Counted from the first letter of the stretch, positions 37,422 to 45,677 are shown. The stretch: 64,000 bases of DNA from Lentisphaerota bacterium (GCA_015061845.1 SUVT01000001.1:1-64000); one strand, 5' to 3'. The notes: generated by a model not told the origin, from the letters alone. Numbers and translations are program-made.

Positions 37422-38348
37422 TTATTTTGAAAAATACCAATCTTTGGTCAAAGCCAAGCCGTCACGGATATTGCATTTGACGGAATAACCAAGTTTTTCT
37501 TTTGCTTTGCTGATGTCAGCAAAGGAATGCGGAATATCCCCTTTCCGGGGGTCGCCGTGGATCGGTTCGATCCCGGTTCCTTCGCTCAAATATTCAAACA
37601 GCTGATTCAGACTCGTCCGTTCACCGCAGGCTATGTTGTAAACAGTGTTCACATGCGCCGTTTTCAATGCAAGCAGGTTCGCTTGAACCACATTGTCGAT
37701 ATAAGTAAAATCCCGGCTGAAACTGCCGTCGCCATTGATGACTGGGCGTTCTCCACGCTGCAGCAGCATGATGAATTTCGGAATCACTGCAGCATACGCT
37801 CCGTTGGGGTCCTGACGTTTGCCAAACACGTTGAAATAACGCAAGCCAATCGTTTCAAAACCATAAACCCGATTGTAATTTTCCGCAACCAATTCATTCA
37901 TCTGTTTGCTTAAAGCGTACGGACTCAAGGCTTTACCGGTGAACTCCTCCACTTTCGGTAAATGCTCATCATCGCCATAAACAGAGGAACTGGAAGCATA
38001 AATAAACCGTTTCACGCCAGCCAGACGCGCAGCTTCAATCATGTTGCAGAAGCCCTGCACATTCACCTCAAAACTGGCTTGCGGGTTCGCAACGGAACGG
38101 GGAACGCTCCCCAGTGCCGCTTCATGGAAAACATAATCACAGCCCGCAACCGCTTTTTTGCAGGTCTCGAAATCACGGATATCGCCCTCGATCAGCGTAA
38201 AGTCCGGATTTCCGGCGCATTGGCTCAAATTTTCACGCTTTCCGGTGGAAAAGTTGTCAAGCACAACGACTTGATCGCCCTGCTCCAGCAAGGCATCCAC
38301 AAGATTGGAACCGATGAAACCGGCTCCTCCTGTCACACAAATTTTCAT
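37422..38348 (-). CDS. wbpP: UDP-N-acetylglucosamine 4-epimerase
   Basis: A 308-residue extended SDR epimerase. GGAGFIG is near residue 8, HEAALGSVPRSV matches the WbpP/TviC group, YASSSSVYGD and SPYALSK carry the Ser and Tyr-Lys catalytic residues, and RYFNVFGKRQDPNGAYAAVIP is near-diagnostic of it. It would interconvert UDP-GlcNAc and UDP-GalNAc or their uronic acids. The start at 38348 follows the dehydrogenase stop by one base; the frame to 38438 lies inside that gene. It forms a functional pair with 38350-39636. Confidence 0.88.
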   Translation of the reverse strand: MKICVTGGAGFIGSNLVDALLEQGDQVVVLDNFSTGKRENLSQCAGNPDFTLIEGDIRDFETCKKAVAGCDYVFHEAALGSVPRSVANPQASFEVNVQGFCNMIEAARLAGVKRFIYASSSSVYGDDEHLPKVEEFTGKALSPYALSKQMNELVAENYNRVYGFETIGLRYFNVFGKRQDPNGAYAAVIPKFIMLLQRGERPVINGDGSFSRDFTYIDNVVQANLLALKTAHVNTVYNIACGERTSLNQLFEYLSEGTGIEPIHGDPRKGDIPHSFADISKAKEKLGYSVKCNIRDGLALTKDWYFSK

Positions 38349-38349
38349 C

Positions 38350-39636
38350 TTATAATCTGCCGTCAACTTGCTCTTTCGGCAGGATTCCTTTGATATCATA
38401 AACAACGGCATCGCCATCAGAGAACTGTGCAATATCAAGCGTTATAAACTCTTTATGAGCAACTGCTAACACAATTGCATCGTAGTTTTTCAATTGCAGT
38501 TTTGAAACGTCCTGAACGGACTCAACTCCATACTCTTTTTTCACTTCTGCGGGGTCGGCTTTCGGATCGAATACATCCACCTGACAGCCGAACTCCTGCA
38601 AGCCGTAAACCACGTCTATGGCATGACTGTTCCGGATATCCGGACAGTTCTCCTTGAACGTGATCCCAAGCTGTAACACCTTACCATCCTTGACTTTACG
38701 GTCTTTTTTGATCAGCAGTTTCACGATCTCTGCCGCAATATATTTTCCCATGCCGTCATTGATCCGGCGTCCGGCTAAAATCACTTCGGGCAAATAGCCT
38801 AAAGACTGGGCTTTATGGGTTAAATAATAAGGATCAACGCCGATACAATGCCCACCGACCAAGCCCGGTTTGAACGGTAGAAAGTTCCATTTTGTACCGG
38901 CTGCTGCCAAAACTTCATGAGTGTCAATGCCGATCAGATGGAAGATTTTTGCGAGTTCGTTGACGAATGCGATATTCAAATCGCGCTGGCTGTTTTCAAT
39001 CACTTTTGCCGCTTCCGCAACCTTGATGGAACTGGCTTTATGGGTTCCGCTTTTCAGAATACTGTTGTAAAGCGCATCCACGATTTCCGCTGTTTCCGGC
39101 GTGGAACCGGAGGTGATTTTCAGGATTTTCGTAAGCGTATGTTCCTTATCGCCGGGGTTGATCCGCTCCGGTGAATACCCGCAGAAAAAGTCCTGATTGA
39201 ACTTCAATCCGCTGAATTTTTCCAGAACCGGCACACACTCTTCCTCGGTACAACCCGGGAAAACGGTGGATTCATAAACGACGATTGTGCCCGGTTTCAT
39301 CACTTTTCCGACCGTTTCGCTGGCACGGTAAAGCGGTGTCAGATCCGGACGGTTGTACTTATCCACGGGTGTCGGAACAGTAACGATGAAGAAATCCCGG
39401 TCGCGCAGATCTTCCGGATCGGAGCTGTAACGCAATCTTACCGCAGATTTCAGCTCTTCAGTGGAGGTTTCGCAGGTCACATCCTCAAAGTTCCGCAACG
39501 CATTCAAGCGGGATTCTTTGACATCGAACCCAACGACATCGAACTTTTTCCCGAACTCAACAGCCAACGGAAGACCGACATAACCAAGTCCGATCACGCC
39601 GATTTTCAATTCAAATTTTTGGATTTTCTCAAGCAT
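38350..39636 (-). CDS. wbpO: UDP-HexNAc 6-dehydrogenase (WbpO/TviB type)
   Basis: A 428-residue nucleotide-sugar dehydrogenase. GVIGLGYVGLPLA (13-25) is the NAD site, VYESTVFPGCTEE and GYSPERINPGD the conserved middle, and GLVGGHCIGVDPYYL contains the catalytic Cys. The sequence fits the Vi-antigen TviB / WbpO group that makes UDP-GlcNAcA or UDP-GalNAcA by two oxidations. The adjacent WbpP-like epimerase strengthens this. It overlaps the upstream manC gene by eight bases. Confidence 0.9.
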   Translation of the reverse strand: MLEKIQKFELKIGVIGLGYVGLPLAVEFGKKFDVVGFDVKESRLNALRNFEDVTCETSTEELKSAVRLRYSSDPEDLRDRDFFIVTVPTPVDKYNRPDLTPLYRASETVGKVMKPGTIVVYESTVFPGCTEEECVPVLEKFSGLKFNQDFFCGYSPERINPGDKEHTLTKILKITSGSTPETAEIVDALYNSILKSGTHKASSIKVAEAAKVIENSQRDLNIAFVNELAKIFHLIGIDTHEVLAAAGTKWNFLPFKPGLVGGHCIGVDPYYLTHKAQSLGYLPEVILAGRRINDGMGKYIAAEIVKLLIKKDRKVKDGKVLQLGITFKENCPDIRNSHAIDVVYGLQEFGCQVDVFDPKADPAEVKKEYGVESVQDVSKLQLKNYDAIVLAVAHKEFITLDIAQFSDGDAVVYDIKGILPKEQVDGRL

Positions 39637-40657
39637 TTTTTGAGATCAATTCTTTTACGCGCTGTTCTTCGGAAAGCGGACAAACCAACACAGCATCACC
39701 AGACTGGATAAAAGCGATATCGTGCATTCCAATTACACCCAACGTAATATCGCTGTCACCAATGATGACATTGTCATGAGAATCCAGAGAGATAACATTG
39801 CCTTTGGTCACATTACCATTTTCATCCAACGGGAACAAGGAACGCAAACTGCTCCAGGAACCAATATCGTTCCAGCGGAAATCGGCTTTTCCTACTTTCA
39901 CGTTCACTGCGTTTTCCATGATGGCATAGTCAATGGAAATACTCTTACAATCAGCAAAATCTTTATGGAAGTCAGCACCATTCCCCCACGCAGAAATCTT
40001 CTCTGCCAAATCCGGACAATGTTGCTGAAACGCTTTTTCGATCACATCTGTTCGCCAGATAAAAATCCCGCTGTTCCAGAAATAATTACCGTCACGCAAA
40101 AACTCTTCAGCGGTTTTCCGGTCTGGTTTTTCTTTGAACTCCAAGACATCGGCAAAACCATTCTCAAAATCTCCGGCGTGAATGTAGCCATAACCGGTTG
40201 ACGGCATATAGGGAATGACACCCAACGTCACCAAAGAACCGGACTGAGCAATTTTCGCAGCTTCTAAAACTGTCGATTGGAATTTTTTTGCCGGGGAAAT
40301 CACATGATCTGCCGGAAGCAGGACCATTGTTGACTCCGGATCACGCTGTTTCAACAGAGCTGTTGCCAATGCAACGCAGGGTGCAGTATTCCGTCCAACG
40401 GGTTCGCCAATTACATTTTCAGCAGGAATCGGCAATAATTCCCGGGTCTGTTCCACAAAATCCTGATTTGTGATCACCAGAATCCGTTCCGGGGGCAGTA
40501 ACGGAAACAGCCGCTGAACGGTTTCCTCAATCAAAGATTTTTCACTTACCAACGGCAAAAACTGCTTTGGACGGTTCCAGCGTCCGACGGGCCAGAAACG
40601 TTCTCCGCGCCCGCCAGCCATAATGACCGCATACAAATGTGAAATGTCAAAATTCAT
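39629..40657 (-). CDS. manC: Mannose-1-phosphate guanylyltransferase
   Basis: A 342-residue single-domain enzyme giving GDP-mannose. YAVIMAGGRGERFWPVGR and RPKQFLPL form the nucleotide signature, GRNTAPCVALA and FKEKPDRKTAEEF follow, and FRWNDIGSWSSL is the conserved late block. The phosphomannose isomerase domain of longer ManC proteins is absent. No GDP-mannose dehydratase is visible in the window, so mannose itself or a derivative made elsewhere is expected. Confidence 0.9.
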   Translation of the reverse strand: MNFDISHLYAVIMAGGRGERFWPVGRWNRPKQFLPLVSEKSLIEETVQRLFPLLPPERILVITNQDFVEQTRELLPIPAENVIGEPVGRNTAPCVALATALLKQRDPESTMVLLPADHVISPAKKFQSTVLEAAKIAQSGSLVTLGVIPYMPSTGYGYIHAGDFENGFADVLEFKEKPDRKTAEEFLRDGNYFWNSGIFIWRTDVIEKAFQQHCPDLAEKISAWGNGADFHKDFADCKSISIDYAIMENAVNVKVGKADFRWNDIGSWSSLRSLFPLDENGNVTKGNVISLDSHDNVIIGDSDITLGVIGMHDIAFIQSGDAVLVCPLSEEQRVKELISKNA

Positions 40658-40669
40658 ACTTCGACAAAA

Positions 40670-41812
40670 TCAATTATTTCCATAACAGGGAACGACTTTT
40701 ATGGCATTTGGGATCTTCTGATCGGAAATTAAGATCCAATAACCGCCACCGCCGCAACCGCTGACCTTCCAGCCGTAAGCCTTGTCTTTGTACTCTTCAA
40801 TAGCGGCACGCATTTCATTGGTGATCATTGCCGGATACATCTCAATTTGTGCGGCAAAACAATCTTTTGTTGCTTCGCCCCAAGCCTTTACATCACGATT
40901 CTGAATCGCTTTCCAAGCCCGTTCAGTGGCATCTGCCAACTTCTTTGCGCTGACAGCATTGATGTTGGTATTGCCAAGAACGTCATAATCTTTTTTCCGC
41001 TGCGGCAATGAAACCAGCCAGAGATTCTTTGTCACAAAATCCAAGGTTTCATGATCGGTTTTTGATTCAATGGAAACGGGCCAGTAACCGTTATCGTAAT
41101 TCAATTTGTTCAAGCCGGGGAGCAGCATTCCAAGCTGATCCTGAGATCCGCTGATTGCTTTTGTTCCCGGAGGATTTTCCACACAGAAAAGCAAATGCGC
41201 CAACTCTTCACGGTTTCCAACAGGAATCTGAGTCTGCCACATCTGAACAGCTTTTTTACGGGAGCTTGTCGCCATACCGGCTTTGTCATTGAACTCAATA
41301 GTCGGCTCAATGGACAATGTGATCACCGGTCCGGGACAAAGAGAATTGACAGACGGCTGATCCAGCCAGCCGCCGCAGAGTTCCACACGGTAAGGGATCC
41401 GGCATTCCTGTCGGAGAGATGTGGTTGACCGGGCAGGCAATCCGGCTTCCGGAATCCGTTCACTGACAACAAGTTCGATTCCAAGCTCATCACAAAATTC
41501 TTTCTTTGCCGGAGTATAGCCATCGGTATTCACAAAGAAATAATCCGGCTTGAGTTCCCGAACTTCGTTGACAAAATCCATGATCCCGGAACCGGAACTG
41601 ATCCAGGCATCTTTTACGCAGCGTAATGCTTTTACCATGTAAAGGCGTTCTGCGTTGTTATTGATCGTACGGCGTCCTTTTAGTTCCCAGATCGTTTCAT
41701 CAGAGCCGAGTCCGACATACAAATCACCAAGTTTTGCGGCTTCTTCAAAGAATGCAACATGACCGCTGTGAAGCATGTCGTAACATCCTGATACAAACAC
41801 TTTTTTAGGCAT
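40670..41812 (-). CDS. Cytidylyltransferase-like domain fused to GHMP-kinase-like domain
   Basis: A 380-residue fusion. Residues 1 to about 135 carry VFVSGCYDMLHSGHVAFFEE with the HxGH nucleotide motif and ARSTTSLR. From about 140, CRIPYRVELCGGWLDQP is the GHMP-kinase opening, SGSQDQLGMLLPGLNKL the substrate loop and KVSGCGGGGYWI the C-terminal glycine motif. The central P-loop-like motif (G-x-G-S-S-S) is hard to see; only GMATSSRKKA is found, so kinase activity may be altered. Such fusions usually phosphorylate a sugar at C1 and then activate it. The actual sugar is unknown. GGGAAGAG precedes the ATG. It is the first metabolic gene of the operon. Confidence 0.7.
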   Translation of the reverse strand: MPKKVFVSGCYDMLHSGHVAFFEEAAKLGDLYVGLGSDETIWELKGRRTINNNAERLYMVKALRCVKDAWISSGSGIMDFVNEVRELKPDYFFVNTDGYTPAKKEFCDELGIELVVSERIPEAGLPARSTTSLRQECRIPYRVELCGGWLDQPSVNSLCPGPVITLSIEPTIEFNDKAGMATSSRKKAVQMWQTQIPVGNREELAHLLFCVENPPGTKAISGSQDQLGMLLPGLNKLNYDNGYWPVSIESKTDHETLDFVTKNLWLVSLPQRKKDYDVLGNTNINAVSAKKLADATERAWKAIQNRDVKAWGEATKDCFAAQIEMYPAMITNEMRAAIEEYKDKAYGWKVSGCGGGGYWILISDQKIPNAIKVVPCYGNN

Positions 41813-42044
41813 TATCTCTTCCCGGTTCAGTTTGAAGCTATGTTTTGAATTTATATCGCGACAGAAATTTTACAATCTTCTTAAATACAAGCGGTAATGC
41901 CCCCCAAAAAACGAATATTCGGCAGAATTTTTTCGGATAAAAGGAACAGAACCGACGGTGGAAACAGAGTTTACTTTACAGAAAAAATCATTTTATGAAA
42001 ACTACTCCAGATGAGCTTGCAGCTCTTCTCTCCAGTGTGTCCAT
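41813..42044 (-). promoter_or_regulatory. Spacer between antiterminator gene and first structural gene
   Basis: This 232-base spacer has no credible gene. It holds a small perfect hairpin (GAGCT-TGC-AGCTC, 42013-42025) soon after the antiterminator stop codon. Spacers like this can contain the pause/recruitment site of NusG-like factors, but no known ops-like sequence was recognised. Confidence 0.25.
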
Positions 42045-42617
42045 TTAATCGATTTTTCTCATTTTGTAATTACATGGATCAATTTCAACGTTCACAAACT
42101 GACCTAACAATTCAATTTTTATCACCCATAGGAATCTTTTTTGTTTTTGCACTAAATAGCCATATATCCCTTCAAATTCCCTGGGAGACTCAATTACAAA
42201 ACGATCATTGACCTGGATCTCTTTTTTATACTCCAGTTTAGAAGATCTTGCAAGAACTTCCATCATTTGCAAGCCCCTCAACTCTTCAATAAATACCGGC
42301 TGATACTCTTCAGACACCTCAAAGATCTTGAGGATTGATTTTGAATTCCAGATATTTCTTTTTTGAACAGGATTGAGTTGGGCGAAAAGATAGGATTTCA
42401 ACATGGGACGCAAGACCTCTTTTCTATAAGAATATGGTCTTCCATTCCTGACAATGTTATGAATTTTGAAATCGGGAATCACCGGCAAATAAACAGGAAT
42501 CTCACGCTCCCTTAAGTAATTATACAACCTGAATTCATGCAAAGCATGGGTATAAATAGGAAACCACATATGGTTTTCTCTAGGGGATATCTCTAATGTC
42601 TGAGGTTGAAAATCCAT
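42045..42617 (-). CDS. NusG-like operon-specific transcription antiterminator
   Basis: A protein of about 190 residues. The NGN domain begins at MWFPIYTHALHEFRLYNYL and includes VYLPVIPDF and RPMLKSYLFAQL; the C-terminal KOW-like part is INDRFVIE-type followed by a GIYGYLVQKQKRFLWV stretch. It matches specialised NusG paralogues (UpxY, RfaH and LoaP types) placed at the front of long surface-polysaccharide operons, where they let RNA polymerase pass early terminators and pauses. It is transcribed ahead of about 42 kb of co-directional genes. The start is uncertain: ATG 42617 is preferred, but the frame is open to 42662 through a TTG. Confidence 0.82.
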   Translation of the reverse strand: MDFQPQTLEISPRENHMWFPIYTHALHEFRLYNYLREREIPVYLPVIPDFKIHNIVRNGRPYSYRKEVLRPMLKSYLFAQLNPVQKRNIWNSKSILKIFEVSEEYQPVFIEELRGLQMMEVLARSSKLEYKKEIQVNDRFVIESPREFEGIYGYLVQKQKRFLWVIKIELLGQFVNVEIDPCNYKMRKID

Positions 42618-42710
42618 ATTTTTTCCACGCGCCGCCCCTCCTCGAGAAAACTGAAACCTCAAAGAGTGGCCTGGATCTATTAGCCGGTCTATGCAGTGCA
42701 GAACGTCGTG

Positions 42711-43019
42711 TCAAGACAACCGCAACGACCCCATCATTACTTCTTTTTGATATTTTCCCGAAGTTTTCAGCAAAGAGAAAATACGTTTAAAACCAAAAAA
42801 GATACCCCATGAAAACAGCCTATCGAGGTCGCATGAGTTATCTTTCCGAAATACGAGGCATGAAATCTCTTCTGTGCAAAGAAATTTTTCCTTTGTGCTT
42901 GCACTCTCTCCGTTCGCACAAGCCGCACTACGACATAAATAAAAATCCATGGATACATTCGGATAAAAACTGCTAAAAATACTAACTGTATTCGGCAGTG
43001 AATTCAAAATGCGCCTCAT
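42711..43019 (-). CDS. Small hypothetical ORF at the operon front
   Basis: A possible 102-residue protein starting at MRRILNSLPNTVSIF with GGAG six bases before the ATG. It is rich in Cys, Phe and Ser and has no family I recognise. It lies between the candidate operon promoter and the antiterminator gene. It might be a real small regulator, a leader frame or a chance ORF. The remaining bases of 42618-43213 (42618-42710 and 43020-43213) show no gene. Confidence 0.3.
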   Translation of the reverse strand: MRRILNSLPNTVSIFSSFYPNVSMDFYLCRSAACANGESASTKEKFLCTEEISCLVFRKDNSCDLDRLFSWGIFFGFKRIFSLLKTSGKYQKEVMMGSLRLS

Positions 43020-43058
43020 CGTGATCTCCATTCTGTCGTGTTAAATATCTCCGCGCCT

Positions 43059-43086
43059 AATTTAGCACATTATCTAAAAAAATCAA
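43059..43086 (-). promoter_or_regulatory. Candidate promoter of the polysaccharide operon
   Basis: On the minus strand TTGATT (43081-43086) and TAAATT (43059-43064) are 16 bases apart, placing the start near 43050, just ahead of the small ORF and the antiterminator gene. It is the best match in the only long non-coding gap upstream of the operon. Confidence 0.45.
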
Positions 43087-43213
43087 GTTTTTTTCAAAAA
43101 AATATATACTACATCGCACAAGTTTTCATGAAACAGTCACCTAAAATTGTCTCAAAAATAATTATCAGCAATTGTAAGTATTTTGTAATTTTTCAGAAAA
43201 TTGAAATTTCTCT

Positions 43214-44230
43214 TTACCTACTCGAAATTTCCGGAATTGATTCCTGCCGGACGACTTCCGTTTCAATCAGTTTCTGTATCTTCAATTCGGGATTCCGGAT
43301 TTTTCTTACCAGTTGTTTATACGCTTCGATCCCCGTAAGAAATGGATGCTGCTCAACGGTAGCTATTGGATAAAAATCGCTGATCCCACGCAGATTACCG
43401 AACCCGCCCAGGGCAATTTTTCCCTGCCAATCTATGGATCGCTGATTCAAACATTTGATCAAACGGAACGTATCATCATCAGAACAGGTTAATGCGGCAG
43501 TAAAGTCCGGATATTTTTTCAGGATCCGGGACAGGTTGATATTTGCTTCTCCGACAGAATCTTCATTCAGGATAAATGACCGTTCTTTCCAATCCCGGAT
43601 CCCAAACTCTTTCATGGCATCAAACATTCCGTCCAGACGTTTCAGATTGTTCGCAGAATGATAGATCATCACAATATCCCGGTGTCCTTTTTCAAGAACA
43701 GCTTTCATGAGCTGGTATCCTCCGGAATAAGAATCACAAGCAACATATTCGGGAAAAACAGTACTTCCCGCCATATCTTCCAGATAAAGCACCGGCAGCC
43801 CCACATCAGGAAGCACCCCGTAATTGGCAGTAAGAATCCCATCTACGGGGATCGACCGCAATTCCTGAAGTACGGCATTCATCTGATCCATACCGGGAGA
43901 ACAGATAGTGACAATGGAGTGATCCTGAATTGCGGCATGCTGGATTCCATAAGCAATCCGGGAATAGTAGGGAGAATGGATCGCTCCGAAAAAGACAAAG
44001 TGATATTTTGGATATTTTCCTGTCCGGAGTACAGTTGTGCCGCCTCTGCCGATTCCCCGTTTCACCAGATTTTCTGCTGCAAGCAGGCTTACCGCTTTAT
44101 TCGCCGTCTTTTTATTGACATTGAACCGTTCCGCCAGTTCATATTCAGAAGGGAATCTGGTTCCGACCGGATATTTTCCATCACACAACTCTTTTTTCAA
44201 TGTTGCAACAATACGATCTATCTTTTCCAT
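43214..44230 (-). CDS. GntR-family regulator with LacI-type sensor domain
   Basis: A 338-residue regulator. Residues 1 to about 70 form a GntR winged helix (YPVGTRFPSEYELAERF, VNKKTANKAVSLLAAENLV). From about 75, a periplasmic-binding-protein-like LacI/AraR sensor domain follows (HFVFFGAIHSPYYSRIAYGI, VDGILTANYG, ALTCSDDDTFRLI, ALGGFGN). It probably binds a sugar ligand and controls the divergent plus-strand module A, and perhaps itself. A GGAG site precedes the ATG. It is transcribed in the same direction as the polysaccharide operon but ends about 130 bases before its candidate promoter. Confidence 0.88.
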   Translation of the reverse strand: MEKIDRIVATLKKELCDGKYPVGTRFPSEYELAERFNVNKKTANKAVSLLAAENLVKRGIGRGGTTVLRTGKYPKYHFVFFGAIHSPYYSRIAYGIQHAAIQDHSIVTICSPGMDQMNAVLQELRSIPVDGILTANYGVLPDVGLPVLYLEDMAGSTVFPEYVACDSYSGGYQLMKAVLEKGHRDIVMIYHSANNLKRLDGMFDAMKEFGIRDWKERSFILNEDSVGEANINLSRILKKYPDFTAALTCSDDDTFRLIKCLNQRSIDWQGKIALGGFGNLRGISDFYPIATVEQHPFLTGIEAYKQLVRKIRNPELKIQKLIETEVVRQESIPEISSR

Positions 44231-44257
44231 TATACGCTCCAGTTCTCATTTCTCATA

Positions 44258-44286
44258 AATATAGCACACATAATCGGATGGGTCAA
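44258..44286 (-). promoter_or_regulatory. Promoter of the divergent GntR regulator
   Basis: On the minus strand TTGACC (44281-44286) and TATATT (44258-44263) are separated by 17 bases, about 28 bases before the regulator's ATG. The -35 box overlaps one copy of the direct repeat GGATGGGTCA (44276-44285), which would suit autoregulation. Confidence 0.55.
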
Positions 44287-44376
44287 TAAAGTTTTGAAAA
44301 AAAATTAAAAATATATTGACAATATGAAATTTTCGATGTATAATAGCAGCGAGGGATCTTTTAATTGGATGGGTCA
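44276..44376 (+). repeat. 10-bp direct repeats flanking the divergent promoters, candidate operators
   Basis: GGATGGGTCA occurs at 44276-44285 and again at 44367-44376, each preceded by AAT and one variable base. One copy covers the regulator's -35 box; the other lies just downstream of the plus-strand start site. Placement suggests binding sites for the adjacent GntR/LacI-type regulator, though the motif is not the usual GntR palindrome. Confidence 0.45.
44316..44344 (+). promoter_or_regulatory. Consensus sigma70-type promoter of module A
   Basis: TTGACA (44316-44321) and TATAAT (44339-44344) are both perfect consensus boxes with a 17-base spacer. The start would be near 44351, driving the broken pilin gene, the pilin-like gene and the downstream hydrolases. 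A promoter this strong would need repression, matching the neighbouring regulator. Confidence 0.75.
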
Positions 44377-44470
44377 TTTCAAGTTAAAAAAACGAGACCG
44401 GATAAATGAGACAATATGAGAAGTTCTCTTGGTTTATCATATTTTCTCTTTTTATTCTCAAAATAAATAC

Positions 44471-44499
44471 TTGATTTTGCATCCGGAAGCTAATATATT
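44471..44499 (+). promoter_or_regulatory. Second candidate promoter of module A
   Basis: TTGATT (44471-44476) and TATATT (44494-44499) are separated by 17 bases, downstream of the consensus promoter and about 60 bases ahead of the broken pilin gene. It is a moderate match in A+T-rich DNA. The rest of 44400-44558 shows no gene. Confidence 0.3.
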
Positions 44500-44558
44500 T
44501 AGAAAGTATTTGATTTTTGGACAATAAGATGATGAAGCAGAGAAAGGATGGAACGACG

Positions 44559-44858
44559 ATGAAAAAAACGCTGGAACATGTGACAAAAGACCAGACCCGC
44601 CTGAGTGTAAGAATGTTTACCCTGATTGAACTTCTTGTAAATGCTGCTTGTAAAGTTAGGGTTTCGCCGTTGTTTCAACTCAAAAAATTTGATAAAAACT
44701 GCACATCCTTACGCCCGACAGGGCGCACTTCACGTTTGACGCAGTCAAACTCTTCACACCTTCACATCTTCACTCAATCAGCGTTCACGCTGATTGAACT
44801 TCTGGTTGTGATTGCGATCATCGTAATCTCTACCAATAATTGTATCATCGCAAATTAA
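44559..44858 (+). pseudogene. Truncated pilin-like gene with duplicated FTLIELLV signal
   Basis: A 99-residue frame starting MKKTLEHVTKD after an AAGGATGGA ribosome site. It reads MFTLIELLV, then about 47 residues unlike any pilin (NAACKVRVSPLF to SSHLHIFTQSA), then [12 protein letters not shown] again, and stops after nine more residues ([12 protein letters not shown]). The normal pilin body is missing. The two signals are in the same frame exactly 168 bases apart. It precedes an intact pilin-like gene by 31 bases. It is best read as a prepilin gene hit by an insertion/duplication and then truncated, though a short expressed peptide is not excluded. Confidence 0.65.
44640..44783 (+). repeat. 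Stem-loop-rich insert inside a pilin signal sequence
   Basis: The DNA between the duplicated signals contains three perfect hairpins in a row: CGCCC-GACA-GGGCG (44712-44725), GTTTGAC-GCA-GTCAAAC (44734-44750) and a 10-base stem TCAATCAGCG / CGCTGATTGA with loop TTCA (44774-44797). The right arm of the last stem is the FTLIE coding sequence itself. The flanking direct repeat CTGATTGAACTTCT is at 44622-44635 and 44790-44803. This looks like a small structured element rather than random sequence. Confidence 0.55.
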
Positions 44859-44889
44859 AGTATTTTCACCAACAACGAGAGGTAAAAAA

Positions 44890-45633
44890 ATGAAAAACTG
44901 CCAATCAAAAAGAATAGGTTTTACGCTTATCGAATTATTGGTTGTAATTGCGATTATCGCAATTCTTGCCGGGATGCTGCTTCCGGCATTGAACAGTGCA
45001 AGGGAGAAAGGACGTTCCAGTAACTGTACCAACAATCATAAACAGATCGGCGGGATGTATTTCATGTATGCCGGAGATAATGATGATATGCTTCCCGGAT
45101 ATTACTACAGCTATTTCAGCAACGGCAATGCCAACAGCTACTGGCATTACAAACTGTCGGAAAAATATGGTGGAAAATTCAATTCCAGACAGTTTGTCTG
45201 TCCTACGCTTTACGAAAGGATCTACGGTTCCAAAAAAGGGGCTGCCTGGGTACAATGCACCTACGGAGCATCCGTTGCAAATCAGAAATTTGCCTATGGA
45301 TATCTTTCCCTGCCCGCAAGAAAATTATCAAAATTTGCCTATGCTGCACGGGGCGGAATGATCATAGAAAATTATGGGCATACCATGTGGGAACCGACTA
45401 CAAGCGGTTTCGATATTGCGACACTTAACGGAACGGGAACATACCGGACAGCCTTTGTGCATAATGATCGCGCAAATGTCACTTTCGTTGATGGTCATAC
45501 AGAAGCCAGACAGAAACGGGAAATTCCTGATGATCAATCTTATCCGGATCTTGCCAAAACGGTTTGGATCAACACGATCTTTTTCCGTTCAGAGAAGCCG
45601 CTTGCCGGCTGGGCAACCATCGAAGGACTGTAA
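44890..45633 (+). CDS. Pilin-like secreted protein with H-X9-DG C-terminus
   Basis: A 247-residue protein. The class III prepilin leader is [10 protein letters not shown], cleaved before F11-T-L-I-E15, followed by the hydrophobic helix ([19 protein letters not shown]) and [18 protein letters not shown]. Near the C-terminus [13 protein letters not shown] is the H-X9-DG motif. Such proteins are hugely expanded in Planctomycetes and Lentisphaerae and are thought to be exported by type IV pilus/type II-like machinery. Function is unproven. Its place as the first intact gene of a sugar-degradation module suggests a surface or secretion role in glycan use. A GAGAGG site precedes the ATG. Confidence 0.88.
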   Translation: MKNCQSKRIGFTLIELLVVIAIIAILAGMLLPALNSAREKGRSSNCTNNHKQIGGMYFMYAGDNDDMLPGYYYSYFSNGNANSYWHYKLSEKYGGKFNSRQFVCPTLYERIYGSKKGAAWVQCTYGASVANQKFAYGYLSLPARKLSKFAYAARGGMIIENYGHTMWEPTTSGFDIATLNGTGTYRTAFVHNDRANVTFVDGHTEARQKREIPDDQSYPDLAKTVWINTIFFRSEKPLAGWATIEGL

Positions 45634-45643
45634 GAAAATAATC

Positions 45644-45677
45644 ATTCTCTGCCGAAAACTGCAGTTTCGCAGAGAAT
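45644..45677 (+). other. Strong intergenic stem-loop without U-tract
   Basis: ATTCTCTGC pairs with GCAGAGAAT, and the stem continues inward through GAAA/TTTC to a short loop, with one bulge. No T-run follows, so it is not a standard terminator. It lies between the pilin-like gene and the CBM9 gene and could stabilise the pilin message or lower downstream transcription. A GGAAC-GAATT-GTTCC dyad follows at 45692-45706. Confidence 0.5.

Noticed and set aside
42686..42714. TTGACA with a 17-base spacer to TAGACC ahead of the antiterminator gene
   Set aside because: The -10 box matches only half of the consensus; the candidate at 43059-43086 is better placed and better matched.
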